A stretch of 64,000 nt of DNA from CAYRQP01 sp964426545. Its GTDB lineage: Bacteria; Fermentibacterota; Fermentibacteria; Fermentibacterales; JCC-6. Shown here piece by piece: positions 16,863 to 26,540 of the stretch. The DNA lies in contig CAYRQP010000009.1 of assembly GCA_964426545.1 (NCBI GenBank), forward strand, positions 38,251 to 102,250, given 5' to 3'. A model generated the notes under the pieces. That model was not told the origin of the DNA, searched no databases, and saw only the letters and a program-made list of their open reading frames with translations. The translations under genes and the position numbers were made by a program. Positions within the stretch are counted from its first letter, which is position 1, and each line of letters begins with the position of its first letter.

Positions 16863-17981
16863 ATGAATAGAAGTTCTCTTCATTTAGATGTCAGGGATAT
16901 TCCATCCTGCGCCAAGCGCGGATTTAGCATTCGGAAAATGTGGATAGCGCTGAAAGGTCTGCTTCTAAGCTGGTGCATATGGGATTTTGCAGTTTATCTT
17001 GGGGGGTATGCGGCAGGTTATTCCCTGTCGGATATCTGGAGCAACGGCAGGTTACTGCCTGTTCCGCAGGACTTTTTCTGGACAGAAACGCTTTCTATCG
17101 TACTTTTTGTCTCTGCATTTCTGTTCATTGCATTTATTATGATGAAAGCATCCCTTAAGATTTCGAAGATCACCTTCGAAGAATTGCGCGGGGATGATTT
17201 CTATTCCGGCAGGGAGGCGGCGGAATTTGCAAAGCAATACAGCGCCCCCCTCCGAACCGTTCCCGTACTTCTGTTTTTTGTTATTCTTTTTGGTGGAGCA
17301 ATCGGTTTACTGACAGGTGTTATCTTCCGTATCCCGGTGGCCGGAGGGGTGATTACTGCGCTCTCGATTCTGCCGCTCTGGATTTTCAATCTCATCATAG
17401 TGCTTACATTTTTCGCACTCTTTGCATCTGTGAAACTTCTTCCTGCAATTGTCGGCACAACTTCCGGGGATACATATGAAGCAGTCTTTGAAGTTTATTC
17501 AGTTCTCACATCGCAGACATGGAGACTCTTTGTTTACGATATTGCAGCATTCATTACTATTGCAGTATCAGCACTTGTTTTTTTCGTATTCTCGACACTT
17601 GCACTTAGTATCATCTTTCATGCAGTATCGTTCGGAGCGGGGGGTACAGAACTGATTTCTGCAGCGGTATCGGGACCGACTCTGATTGCGGTTGGCGTAT
17701 TTCCTGCCTCTTTCAATCTTCCGGTAATAGGTGCAGTTACTGTCGGCACACCGGTACTGACCGGTGTGAGCGGATGGATTGCCGCATCTTCGGGCATGAT
17801 GATATTACTGGTTCTGTTTTCTTATATATTTTCTGCTTCTTCTGCATCCTACACACTTATTTACCTTTGCCTGAGACACCGGAAAAACGGAGAGAATCTT
17901 CTTGAAAGAGCTGATTCTTTCGAGAAATCGGAATTTGAAAGGGAATCACGAAATGAAGCAGATAATCCGGTGAAGGATTGA
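16863..17981 (+). CDS. Polytopic membrane protein of unknown function (372 aa)
   Basis: About six transmembrane segments (near residues 24-50, 72-98, 132-154, 160-200, 225-260, 312-342), with a charged ~25-residue C-terminal tail rich in Glu and Arg. No catalytic motif or named family recognised. AGGGGTGA lies just before ATG 16863 and TATAAT at 16844-16849 may be a -10 box. It stands between comF-like and dnaE genes and may be monocistronic. Confidence 0.6.
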   Translation: MNRSSLHLDVRDIPSCAKRGFSIRKMWIALKGLLLSWCIWDFAVYLGGYAAGYSLSDIWSNGRLLPVPQDFFWTETLSIVLFVSAFLFIAFIMMKASLKISKITFEELRGDDFYSGREAAEFAKQYSAPLRTVPVLLFFVILFGGAIGLLTGVIFRIPVAGGVITALSILPLWIFNLIIVLTFFALFASVKLLPAIVGTTSGDTYEAVFEVYSVLTSQTWRLFVYDIAAFITIAVSALVFFVFSTLALSIIFHAVSFGAGGTELISAAVSGPTLIAVGVFPASFNLPVIGAVTVGTPVLTGVSGWIAASSGMMILLVLFSYIFSASSASYTLIYLCLRHRKNGENLLERADSFEKSEFERESRNEADNPVKD

Positions 17982-18015
17982 AAAATAACAACATTTTTCT
18001 TGGACGGTCTTCTAA

Positions 18016-21000
18016 ATGAGCAGTTCTTCTCCGAAGTTTGTACATCTTCATCTGCATTCTGAATACAGTCTTCTCGACGGGGCTATCCGATTTGACCGTC
18101 TTGCTTCATTCCTTCCTGAAAATGGTATGGATACCGTTGCTGTAACTGACCACGGTGTTCTTTACGGCGCTATGCAGTTTTTCGAAAAGATGAAAAAGCC
18201 CGGCATTAAACCCATCCTCGGGATGGAGGCATATCTTGCCTATCCGTCCATGCACGAGAGAAAACCGAAACAGCGCAGGTATCATCTCAATCTGCTTGTC
18301 CGGAATGAAACAGGATACAGGAACCTCTGTAAACTGTCATCTCTCGGTTTCATCGATGGGTTCTACTATAAACCGCGAATCGACAGGGAACTTCTGGCAA
18401 AGTACTGTGATGGTCTGCTTATCGGCTCAGCCTGCCTTCAGGGAGAGGTCGCTTCGCATCTTCTGTCGGGACGGACTGACAGGGCGGAAGAAGCAGTAAG
18501 GTTCTATCAGGACCTTGTCGGGAAAGAGAATTATTTTATTGAACTCATGGACCATGGACTTGAAGATGAAAAGAAGGTCCTTCCACAACTTGTCGAACTG
18601 GCGAAGAAGACAGATGCCATTCTGGCAGCAACCAATGATGCTCATTATCTGAGGGATCAGGATGCCAAGGCGCACGAAGTGCTTCTATGCCTTCAGACAA
18701 AGCGGCTCCTGTCAGACGAAAAAAGAATGCGTTTCGGTACCGATGAATTCTATGTGAAGAGTCCCGAAGAAATGCAGAAACTGTTCAACTGGATTCCCGA
18801 GGCTGTTTCGAATACTGTAATGCTGGCTGAGAAATGTGATTTCGACATGACCGCGGGGGAATTTTTGCTTCCCGAGTTTCCTCTTCCGGATGAAGCCGAA
18901 AACATGGGTGGATATCTCCGAGACCTAACCTATGAGGGAATTTTGAACAGATTCGGGAGAAAACCGAATGAGCCGGAGAAGAAGAGACTTGACCACGAAT
19001 TGAAAATTATCGAAGAGATGGGATTTCCCGGATACTTCCTGATTGTGTCGGAGATCATCAGATGGGCGAAAGCCAGGGATATACCGGTAGGCCCCGGCAG
19101 AGGCTCTGCGGCGGGCAGTCTGGTCTCGTATTCCATCGATATCACGGATGTGAATCCCCTCGAGTACGACCTGAGTTTCGAGCGTTTCCTGAATCCTGCC
19201 AGGAAAGAAATGCCTGACATTGATATCGATGTATGCTGCGAAAGACGTGGGGAGATAATCGAACACATAATCGAAAAATACGGACGGGAAAGCGTCTGTC
19301 AGCTGATAACTCTGAACAGAATGAAAAACAGGTCGATGGTGCGGGATATTACGAGGGTGATGGGGAAGCCACCTGCCGAAGGGGATCTTATTGCAAAACT
19401 GGTAGCTTCAGCTCCCGACCCGGATGCGCCTTTTTCCGTAGTAGTAAGCAAGGTTCCCGAACTTGCTCGCATGGCACGTGAAGATAAACTGATAAAGGAA
19501 CTTGTCGAATACTGCAGTGTTCTGGACAATCTGGCAAGACATTCCGGCGTTCATGCAGCAGGAGTAGTCATCGCTCCTGGGAATCTCATCGACCTTGTAC
19601 CGATGTGTGTAGCAAAGGAAGTGCTTACCACTCAATTCGAGAAGAAGGATACTGAGAAGACGGGGCTTTTGAAGTTAGACCTCCTTGGATTGCGGAATGT
19701 CACAGTTCTTCACCATGCCGAGAAGATGGTTAGAAAAAAGGAACCGGGTTTCAAAATATCCGAACTTCCGCTCGATGATGCAAAGACCCTGAAGAGTATC
19801 GCATTGGGAGACACAACCGGAGTCTTTCAGTTGGAAAGTTCAGGTATGCGGGAAGCCCTCCGAAAGATCAATGTGACAACCTTCGACGACATTGTCGCTA
19901 CTGTCGCAATTTACCGCCCGGGCTCCATGGACATGATAGACCTTTATGCAGATAACAAGAAAGGCATCGAATCAGCTTCGAAAGACTTCTCCATTAACTA
20001 TCTGCATCATGAATTGGAAGAGACACTTGCACCCACCTATGGGGTGATAATCTATCAGGAACAGGTCATGCGGGTTGCCAACAGGCTTGCGGGAATGTCC
20101 ATGGCGGATGCGGATACCCTGAGAAGAGCGATGTCCAGGAAAGACCCCGAAGTAATGGCTGAAATGCGTGAGAACTTCGTGGATGGGGCTGTGTCAAGGG
20201 ATGTAGCAAGAAAGACGGCAGGCGAAGTATTCGATCTTATCGAAAAATTCGCGGGATACGGATTCAACAAATCCCATGCTGTATGCTACGCCGCAATTGC
20301 ATATCAGACCGCATACATGAAGGAGCATTATCCCCAGGAGTATCTTGCAGCATGCCTGACCAGTGAAATCGGGAACATCACGAAAATACCGTATCTTATC
20401 GATGAATGCAGTAGATTGCATGTGGAAGTTGTCCCGCCGTCTGTCAATTTCAGTTCCGTGAAATTCAATGTCGATTCAGAAGATAGAATAGTCTATGCAC
20501 TTTCCGCAATAAAAAACGTTGGAGAAGGACCGGCGGAAGCAATTGTAGAAGCTCGCAGTGACAGGGGTGATTTTACCAACATATATGACCTTTGCCTTCG
20601 TGTAAAAGAAGGTACAATGAACAGGAAAGTGCTCGAATCGTTGATATATGCAGGTGCTTTGGATTCATTCAACGGCACCCGGAATCAGCATTTGAACTGC
20701 ATCGACAGTGTGATAGACTGGAGTATCGACGAACATGCTCACCGAAAAGCCGGACAGATGGGTCTTTTTGGCGGCGGATCTGATAGCCTGGAAGTAACCG
20801 ATGAACCAACTCTGCCCAATGTCCCGGAACTCGATCTCGATGAAAAATGCAGAATGGAAAAGGAACTGATCGGATATTATGTATCCGGTCATCCGCTTGA
20901 CAGGTTCAGGGACGAATTCAGTCTTTTCACAGACCCGATCGAGAGAGCATCAGAAAGCAAAAAGAAAACGATTATCACGGGGGGCCGTCTTGTCGAGATA

Positions 21001-21465
21001 AAAACTATCACCACAAGAAACGGTGAGATGGCATTTGCTCTGGTCGAAGGCAGAAACGGCACAGGAGAAATCGTCATCTTCAGTGATACATATATCAAAC
21101 ACAGGGATCTTCTCGAACCTGACAGAATTCTCGTTTTCGAGGGAGAAGTATCAGTGCGGAGGGGGAACAGAAGTTATTCAGCGCAGCGGATATATCCGGT
21201 GGAGAGAGTGCGAAAACTGTTTAGAACAGGCATAATAATACTCATCGACGGTGAGAAAGTTGATATGCATGCCTTGCAGAAGGCAATAAGTATTATCCGG
21301 TCCAATCCGGGTCCCGGCACTGTTTCGATTAAGGTCAGGCATGGTTCCGGATGGATTGTCCGGGCTGCCTCGCGTTCTCTCGATATCAGACCGGATGACC
21401 ATGTCATCACTGAATTGAGGGAAGTGCTTGGGAATGATGCGGTTAAACTGACAAGCGGAAGGTAA
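18016..21465 (+). CDS. dnaE: DNA polymerase III subunit alpha
   Basis: 1149-residue replicative polymerase. The N-terminal PHP domain begins FVHLHLHSEYSLLDGA. The C-family palm carries GRGSAAGSLVSY and the catalytic aspartates in PDIDIDVC, with DLLGLRNVT further on. Fingers contain GVIIYQEQVMRVA and YGFNKSHAVCYA. The C-terminal OB fold reads GGRLVEIKTITTRNGEMAFA. No intein or proofreading exonuclease insertion, so this is DnaE rather than PolC. No strong Shine-Dalgarno before ATG 18016, though upstream choices are limited. Confidence 0.97.
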   Translation: MSSSSPKFVHLHLHSEYSLLDGAIRFDRLASFLPENGMDTVAVTDHGVLYGAMQFFEKMKKPGIKPILGMEAYLAYPSMHERKPKQRRYHLNLLVRNETGYRNLCKLSSLGFIDGFYYKPRIDRELLAKYCDGLLIGSACLQGEVASHLLSGRTDRAEEAVRFYQDLVGKENYFIELMDHGLEDEKKVLPQLVELAKKTDAILAATNDAHYLRDQDAKAHEVLLCLQTKRLLSDEKRMRFGTDEFYVKSPEEMQKLFNWIPEAVSNTVMLAEKCDFDMTAGEFLLPEFPLPDEAENMGGYLRDLTYEGILNRFGRKPNEPEKKRLDHELKIIEEMGFPGYFLIVSEIIRWAKARDIPVGPGRGSAAGSLVSYSIDITDVNPLEYDLSFERFLNPARKEMPDIDIDVCCERRGEIIEHIIEKYGRESVCQLITLNRMKNRSMVRDITRVMGKPPAEGDLIAKLVASAPDPDAPFSVVVSKVPELARMAREDKLIKELVEYCSVLDNLARHSGVHAAGVVIAPGNLIDLVPMCVAKEVLTTQFEKKDTEKTGLLKLDLLGLRNVTVLHHAEKMVRKKEPGFKISELPLDDAKTLKSIALGDTTGVFQLESSGMREALRKINVTTFDDIVATVAIYRPGSMDMIDLYADNKKGIESASKDFSINYLHHELEETLAPTYGVIIYQEQVMRVANRLAGMSMADADTLRRAMSRKDPEVMAEMRENFVDGAVSRDVARKTAGEVFDLIEKFAGYGFNKSHAVCYAAIAYQTAYMKEHYPQEYLAACLTSEIGNITKIPYLIDECSRLHVEVVPPSVNFSSVKFNVDSEDRIVYALSAIKNVGEGPAEAIVEARSDRGDFTNIYDLCLRVKEGTMNRKVLESLIYAGALDSFNGTRNQHLNCIDSVIDWSIDEHAHRKAGQMGLFGGGSDSLEVTDEPTLPNVPELDLDEKCRMEKELIGYYVSGHPLDRFRDEFSLFTDPIERASESKKKTIITGGRLVEIKTITTRNGEMAFALVEGRNGTGEIVIFSDTYIKHRDLLEPDRILVFEGEVSVRRGNRSYSAQRIYPVERVRKLFRTGIIILIDGEKVDMHALQKAISIIRSNPGPGTVSIKVRHGSGWIVRAASRSLDIRPDDHVITELREVLGNDAVKLTSGR

Positions 21466-21477
21466 GGTAGATAGATT

Positions 21478-22194
21478 ATGAAAGTACTCAAAATAGTATT
21501 CGTGTTGCTGTTTGCAGCATCATCACTCACATATTCAGGGGAACTTCTACGGATTGTGACAGAGCCCACCGCCGGCATTATCGCTCCCGGGACATATTCC
21601 GTTTCCTTCTGTACATTTCCGGATGACGGACTGCGCTTTTCCTTCTCCGTCGGGGTAATCTCAAGGCTTGTACTTGGTATCAGTTTCGGCGGGACCAATG
21701 TGATTGGTGTAGAAGATGCTGTATGGTTCGACCATCTCTGGCTGAAGGGCAGATTCAGGCTTCTCGATGAAACGGAAGTATCACCTGCAGTTGCATTCGG
21801 CTATGACAATGAACCGATTCTCATTCGTCCCGGTTCCTACTCGAAACAGGCAAAGGGAATGTATCTCGCTCTGAGTAAGAATTTCAGTACTTTCGGTGGA
21901 GACATGGGTGTGCACGGGGGAGTGAGCCTCGATCCTGAATCCCCCGCACATGCGGGCATGTGGGTTGGATTCGACAAATCAGTCCCCGGCGGGTTCGGCA
22001 TCGCCTGCGAATACGATCCTGCTTTCAACGATACAGACTCTTCAGGAGTCGCAACTGACGATGGGTTCCTGAATGCCGAGTTATACTGGGAGAGTTTCGG
22101 TCAGGTAAGAATATCCCTGCAGTTTATCGATATTTTTCAATCGAGCGGGAAATGTTACAGGGCAATAGGTTTCGATTTTCTTAGTCTGTTCTAA
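21478..22194 (+). CDS. Exported beta-rich protein, probable outer-membrane barrel
   Basis: 238 residues with a signal peptide (MKVLKIVFVLLFAASSLTYS, cut near residue 20) and alternating hydrophobic-polar strands rich in Gly and aromatics throughout (SFGGTN, GRFRLLDETEVSPAVAFGYDN, GMYLALSKNF, GVHGGVSLDP). The chain ends DFLSLF, with the C-terminal Phe typical of Bam-assembled barrels. I infer a small outer-membrane barrel of about 8-10 strands; no specific function can be assigned. It starts 12 bases after dnaE. Confidence 0.6.
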   Translation: MKVLKIVFVLLFAASSLTYSGELLRIVTEPTAGIIAPGTYSVSFCTFPDDGLRFSFSVGVISRLVLGISFGGTNVIGVEDAVWFDHLWLKGRFRLLDETEVSPAVAFGYDNEPILIRPGSYSKQAKGMYLALSKNFSTFGGDMGVHGGVSLDPESPAHAGMWVGFDKSVPGGFGIACEYDPAFNDTDSSGVATDDGFLNAELYWESFGQVRISLQFIDIFQSSGKCYRAIGFDFLSLF

Positions 22195-22213
22195 ATTAAA
22201 TTAGAGAGGAAAC

Positions 22214-23449
22214 ATGAACAAAGACATACTCAAGAAATATGCAGAAGTGATAGTACGAAGCGGAGTCAATATTCAGCCCGGGCAGCCTTTGATGGTAAAA
22301 GCCGATGTTGTTCAACGGGAATTTGCGATGGAGCTCGCTCAGGCGGCCTATTCGGCAGGGGCATCAATGGTCAGCGTCAAATATGCTGATGGGAAAATAA
22401 GCAGACTCAGGCTCGATGAGACTCTATCAGATGAATACCTTGATTTTGTGCCGTCTCACATTCCTTACATGTATGAGAAAATCGTTGAAGATGGATGGGC
22501 TACAATATCACTCAGGGGTCCGGAAGCCCCCGACCTAATGGAAGGCGCCGACCCCGATAAAGTAGGAAGAGCAGGGAAGGCTGTTCGAAGTGTCATGCAG
22601 GGGTTCATGAAAGCAGTTTCATCGAACCAACTCGCCTGGAATGTATGTCTGTGTCCAACTCCCGCATGGGCTGCAAAAGTGCTTGGTAGCAGTGATGAGT
22701 GGGAAGACAGAATATGGGATATTCTCATACCGATACTCCGTCTTGATAAAGATGACCCGGCTGTGGCATGGCTGAAGCATGATGCTGTTCTGAAAAGCAG
22801 AGCCGCCTATATGAATAAAAAACGGTTCGACCGTATCCGGTTTACCGGTCCGGGAACCAACCTTACGGTAGGCATGACACCGAACAGGTTATTTGCTGGC
22901 GGTAGATGTATAAATCAGCACGGAATACCGTTTTTTCCAAACATTCCAACCGAAGAGATATTCTCAACTCCCGACCACAGCAGAACAGAAGGAACTGTAA
23001 AGTGCACCCACCCGGTTGAAGTTCTGGGTTCACAGGTACAGGGGGCATGGTTCAGATTCGAAAATGGCAGGGTAGCCGAGTTTGGAGCAGATGAAAACAG
23101 GGATATATTGGGGAAATTCATGGAATTTGATGCTGGTGCGTCAGCTCTCGGAGAAGTTGCACTGGTTGGAACCGATTCACCGATACATAGAAGCGGGAAA
23201 ATATTTTACAATATCCTCTTCGATGAGAATGCAGCATGTCATATCGCCCTTGGAAACGGATATACCGACTGTATAGAAGGCGGCACCAAAATGACAAGAG
23301 ATGAACTTATCGAAACCCGATGCAACATATCACTCGTTCACACTGATTTTATGATAGGCTCGGATGAAATTTCAGTATTTGGTGTAAATGCAGACGGGTC
23401 TGAAGAAGAGATTATTCACAACGGTATGTTTGTGATAGGAGATGAATAA
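22214..23449 (+). CDS. M29-family aminopeptidase (AmpS/PepS-like)
   Basis: 411-residue cytosolic metallo-aminopeptidase. Typical opening KYAEVIVRSGVNIQPGQPLMVKADV; the C-terminal half carries family landmarks such as NIPTEEIFSTPDHSRTEGTV (Glu/His metal ligands), GNGYTDCIEGG and LVHTDFMIGSDEISVFGV with the His-x-Asp ligands. M29 enzymes remove N-terminal residues using two divalent metals. Shine-Dalgarno GAGAGG precedes ATG 22214. Confidence 0.92.
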   Translation: MNKDILKKYAEVIVRSGVNIQPGQPLMVKADVVQREFAMELAQAAYSAGASMVSVKYADGKISRLRLDETLSDEYLDFVPSHIPYMYEKIVEDGWATISLRGPEAPDLMEGADPDKVGRAGKAVRSVMQGFMKAVSSNQLAWNVCLCPTPAWAAKVLGSSDEWEDRIWDILIPILRLDKDDPAVAWLKHDAVLKSRAAYMNKKRFDRIRFTGPGTNLTVGMTPNRLFAGGRCINQHGIPFFPNIPTEEIFSTPDHSRTEGTVKCTHPVEVLGSQVQGAWFRFENGRVAEFGADENRDILGKFMEFDAGASALGEVALVGTDSPIHRSGKIFYNILFDENAACHIALGNGYTDCIEGGTKMTRDELIETRCNISLVHTDFMIGSDEISVFGVNADGSEEEIIHNGMFVIGDE

Positions 23450-23451
23450 AT

Positions 23452-23631
23452 ATGATCGATAAGAGATTACTGGAAATACTTGCCTGCCCCAAGTGCAAAG
23501 GGGAACTGGAATACAGACAGACACTGCAGGAATCACTTGTTTGCCACAACTGCAAACTTGTTTATCCTGTCCGCGAAAACATCCCAATAATGCTCATAGA
23601 AAAAGCTCTTCCTCAAGACGAAAACGAATGA
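23452..23631 (+). CDS. Trm112/YcaR-like small zinc-ribbon protein (59 aa)
   Basis: 59 residues starting MIDKRLLEILACPKCKGELE, with a second pair CHNCKLVYPVRENIPIML. The CPxC...CxxC layout and the PVRENIPIML tail match the Trm112/YcaR family. Trm112 is an activator of methyltransferases in eukaryotes and archaea; bacterial YcaR-type proteins are mostly uncharacterised. ATG 23452 lies 2 bases after the aminopeptidase stop, and its TGA overlaps the ATG of the next gene (ATGA). Confidence 0.88.
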   Translation: MIDKRLLEILACPKCKGELEYRQTLQESLVCHNCKLVYPVRENIPIMLIEKALPQDENE

Positions 23632-26477
23632 GCAGCAGAATTTTTCGGGGTTCGATGGTAGGCAGGGAACGCATATTCGATAATGCGGAAATCTTCCTAG
23701 ACAAAATTTTTGAAGGAACTTCTCCGGGGGCATTGCGTTTTTGGGCGGAAGCCGGAACGGGCAAGACAAGGCTTGTAAATGAACTACGCTACTCGAAGCA
23801 GGAACTCGATTTTCTTATAATTACTGCCGAAAACACTTCGATGACAACTCCCTTTCAGGACTATCTTTCTCACTGGGCTGATGTGGACACTTTTGCGACA
23901 GCAGAGTCCAACAGGGAAGTCTTTAACGACATCTTCGAGGAGTTTCTTGTAAGTGTTTCATTGACCAAAAACAAAAGAGCATGCGAACTTACTACTGAAC
24001 TGCAGAGAACATCTTCCATACTGATGAGTATGTCAGGAATCGAACCGGAAGCAGATACCCTGTTTTGGAAACTTCAGCCTGCAGAGCGTTTCAAAAACCG
24101 GTCAGATGCAGTGGTCGCATATCTGAGAGCCCGGAGTTTGATGCAACCGCTTGTCGTAGTGTTAGAAAACATCCAGTGGTTCAGCCCCTCGAGCCTAAAC
24201 CTGATTAAAAACACACTGACTGAATGTACAGAATATCCGATTGCATTCATTATGACAGCCCGTCCGGCATTAGACGGTGCAGCCCCGGAGTTCCCGGAAA
24301 GCAAAGGGCTCTCCAAAGGAAACACTGTATTTCTCGAGGGGCTTCCCTATGCATCCATAGGTGAGTTTATCGAGAATCTAACCGGTTCGAATCCGGATTC
24401 AGATTTAGTTGATTTCATATGGGACAGAGCAGGAGGATTGCCGCTGTTCATCGAACAGATAGTGGGTTATCTCGATGAGTCAAACCTTCTTCAACAGCGG
24501 GATGGAAGATTGTCGCTGATTGACAATTCTGAAACGATTACCGGTAGTATGAGTGATGTGTTTCTGGCAAGAATCAGACTTCTTCCGGAGCAGGTTGCAC
24601 GGATGCTGGGAGCTGCCGGAGTTTTTGGGATGGAATTCACATCAGTTCTCCTTTCAGAAGTACTGCAGGAGAACATCTATGAAAGCATCGAAACTGCTCT
24701 CGGAAAGGGAATATTCATAGTACATGATGGTGAAATTGCATTCGCACACGAACTATTCAGGGATTCGGCTGTACTACTGAATACGGAGGAACTTAATGAA
24801 CAACAGCACTACCGTGCAGGAGAAATCCTCGAAAGAAATGTGTCCGGGTTGAACTGCACTCCATCTATGTATGAGAGTATAGGAAATCATTTCCAGATAT
24901 CAGGGAACATTGACAGGGCTGCTCCGAATATTGCAAAAGCCGCTGAAGGATATGCAGACCTGTTTGAAAACGCCAAAGCAGCACTTCTGTATAGAAGACT
25001 AACGAGCATCACAAAAGGAGCCCGGCGCATTGAGTACGAATTGGAACTTGCGGAAGTTCTTAAGCGATCCGGGCTATACATTGATGCAGTAAATCTGCTC
25101 AAGGAAATCCTGAAAACAGTCTCTGCAGACAGGAACATCGATGATAGTCTCGAAGATAAGGTAAAACTGCAGTATGGGTCTCATCTTGGCTTCCTTGGAA
25201 AGACGGATGAAGCAGAAGTACTTCTTCTAGAATCCCTTGCGGAATTTGAAAACAGCAGCGACACTTTGCAGAGTGCTATTGCACTTCGCCGGATACTGAT
25301 GATCAAGATGACTTCCGGGAAAATGCAGGGATGTTCTGAATTGGCGATAAGAGCCATGGAATATGCAGCACAGACCCACATTTCTGCAGAAATATGTTCA
25401 ACGCTCTACTGGGTGGTTGGTTATTACAGGCGAAGCGGGCAATATGATGAAATGAAGAAGTTTGCAAAGGAACTGGTCAGGGAAGCTGAAAGCACGGGGA
25501 ATCTGAAGAGCCTCATAACGGGATACAGCTCGATGATGAGTTATCACATCTACAATCTCGATTATGATAAGGCAAGTGAAGTCTATGATAAACTTAAAAA
25601 GGTTGCGGATGAAACCGGGAATCTATCTGCACTCAGCACAGCCGCAAACAAGATGGGAATCGTCCACACAAGACTGGAAGAACTCGATGAAGCAATGCTC
25701 TGTTTCAGGGAAGTGCTTGTGTACGCAAAGAAGACGGGGAGTATTCGCTCGATGTGCGGTGCCCTTGGAAACATCATAGGGATTCTGCTTAATCAGGAGA
25801 AGTATGATGAGGCACAGAGATATACTCAGCAGCTTATCGATAGGTCATCGGAAATCGGTTTCAAACTCGGAATTCTTTCAGGGTACGCCCGCATGGTTCC
25901 CATATTCATCAGAAAAGGGGCTTATGAAGCAGCTCTTGATTGTGCGGAAACGCATCTTGAAATAGCTCTATCTTCGAGTGATGCACGAAACACTTCGGAT
26001 GCATATTACAATATTGCAAAGATCTCTCTTTATTTGAACAGACTCGGGGAAGCCCGGATCAATATGAAGAAGGCGCTTGACAAATCGACTGAAATTAAGG
26101 AGAAAAGACTGGAGGGTGCCCAGAATCTTCTCAACTGCAGAATTCTCATCGAACTGCGGGAATTGGAAGGAGCATCCGAAGCAGCAGAAAAAGCATCTGA
26201 GTATTTTGGAAAGATGGAAACAAAAGCACATGAGCAACTGCTCTCCCTGGTCTACACGACATTCCTGGAAGCTGCCGCCGGAAATGAAACTGCATGTGAT
26301 AAACTCCTCGAACTCCTTCAGGGTATTGATGATGAGAATAGCAGAGCAGAGATTTACTATTACCACTATCTGGCAACCGGCTCCGCCGATTCTGCCGACA
26401 AAGCCCGGAGCGTCCTTGAGAAACTTTATTCGGAAACCCGGATGCCGCTGATTAACAAGCGCTTGAGCGAACTCTAA
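23628..26477 (+). CDS. STAND-like AAA ATPase with TPR array
   Basis: 949 residues from ATG 23628, which overlaps the previous stop. Residues ~10-300 form an AAA_16/STAND-type ATPase: MVGRERIFDNAE, Walker A AEAGTGKTRL (40-49) and Walker B LVVVLENIQWF. From ~430 to the end are about a dozen TPR-like helical repeats (for example NKMGIVHTRLEELDEAMLCFREVLVYAKKTG). Relatives carry a kinase, cyclase or LuxR-type HTH as output; none is visible here, so it may be a scaffold or may act through a partner such as the coupled Trm112-like protein (inference). A short palindrome follows the stop. Confidence 0.8.
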   Translation: MSSRIFRGSMVGRERIFDNAEIFLDKIFEGTSPGALRFWAEAGTGKTRLVNELRYSKQELDFLIITAENTSMTTPFQDYLSHWADVDTFATAESNREVFNDIFEEFLVSVSLTKNKRACELTTELQRTSSILMSMSGIEPEADTLFWKLQPAERFKNRSDAVVAYLRARSLMQPLVVVLENIQWFSPSSLNLIKNTLTECTEYPIAFIMTARPALDGAAPEFPESKGLSKGNTVFLEGLPYASIGEFIENLTGSNPDSDLVDFIWDRAGGLPLFIEQIVGYLDESNLLQQRDGRLSLIDNSETITGSMSDVFLARIRLLPEQVARMLGAAGVFGMEFTSVLLSEVLQENIYESIETALGKGIFIVHDGEIAFAHELFRDSAVLLNTEELNEQQHYRAGEILERNVSGLNCTPSMYESIGNHFQISGNIDRAAPNIAKAAEGYADLFENAKAALLYRRLTSITKGARRIEYELELAEVLKRSGLYIDAVNLLKEILKTVSADRNIDDSLEDKVKLQYGSHLGFLGKTDEAEVLLLESLAEFENSSDTLQSAIALRRILMIKMTSGKMQGCSELAIRAMEYAAQTHISAEICSTLYWVVGYYRRSGQYDEMKKFAKELVREAESTGNLKSLITGYSSMMSYHIYNLDYDKASEVYDKLKKVADETGNLSALSTAANKMGIVHTRLEELDEAMLCFREVLVYAKKTGSIRSMCGALGNIIGILLNQEKYDEAQRYTQQLIDRSSEIGFKLGILSGYARMVPIFIRKGAYEAALDCAETHLEIALSSSDARNTSDAYYNIAKISLYLNRLGEARINMKKALDKSTEIKEKRLEGAQNLLNCRILIELRELEGASEAAEKASEYFGKMETKAHEQLLSLVYTTFLEAAAGNETACDKLLELLQGIDDENSRAEIYYYHYLATGSADSADKARSVLEKLYSETRMPLINKRLSEL

Positions 26478-26492
26478 AGGGGTGTCCCCTTT
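26476..26492. repeat. Palindrome AAAGGGG-TGT-CCCCTTT at a stop codon
   Basis: Perfect 7-base arms with a 3-base loop, overlapping the TAA of the TPR gene (26475-26477). It resembles the terminal GGGG...CCCC arms of the repeat hairpins at 27.8 and 51.6 kb and may be a truncated copy. Confidence 0.45.
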
Positions 26493-26540
26493 ACGCTGAA
26501 TATATTATTGTGTAGAATAAGATAAGACGAGGAGGTCAAT

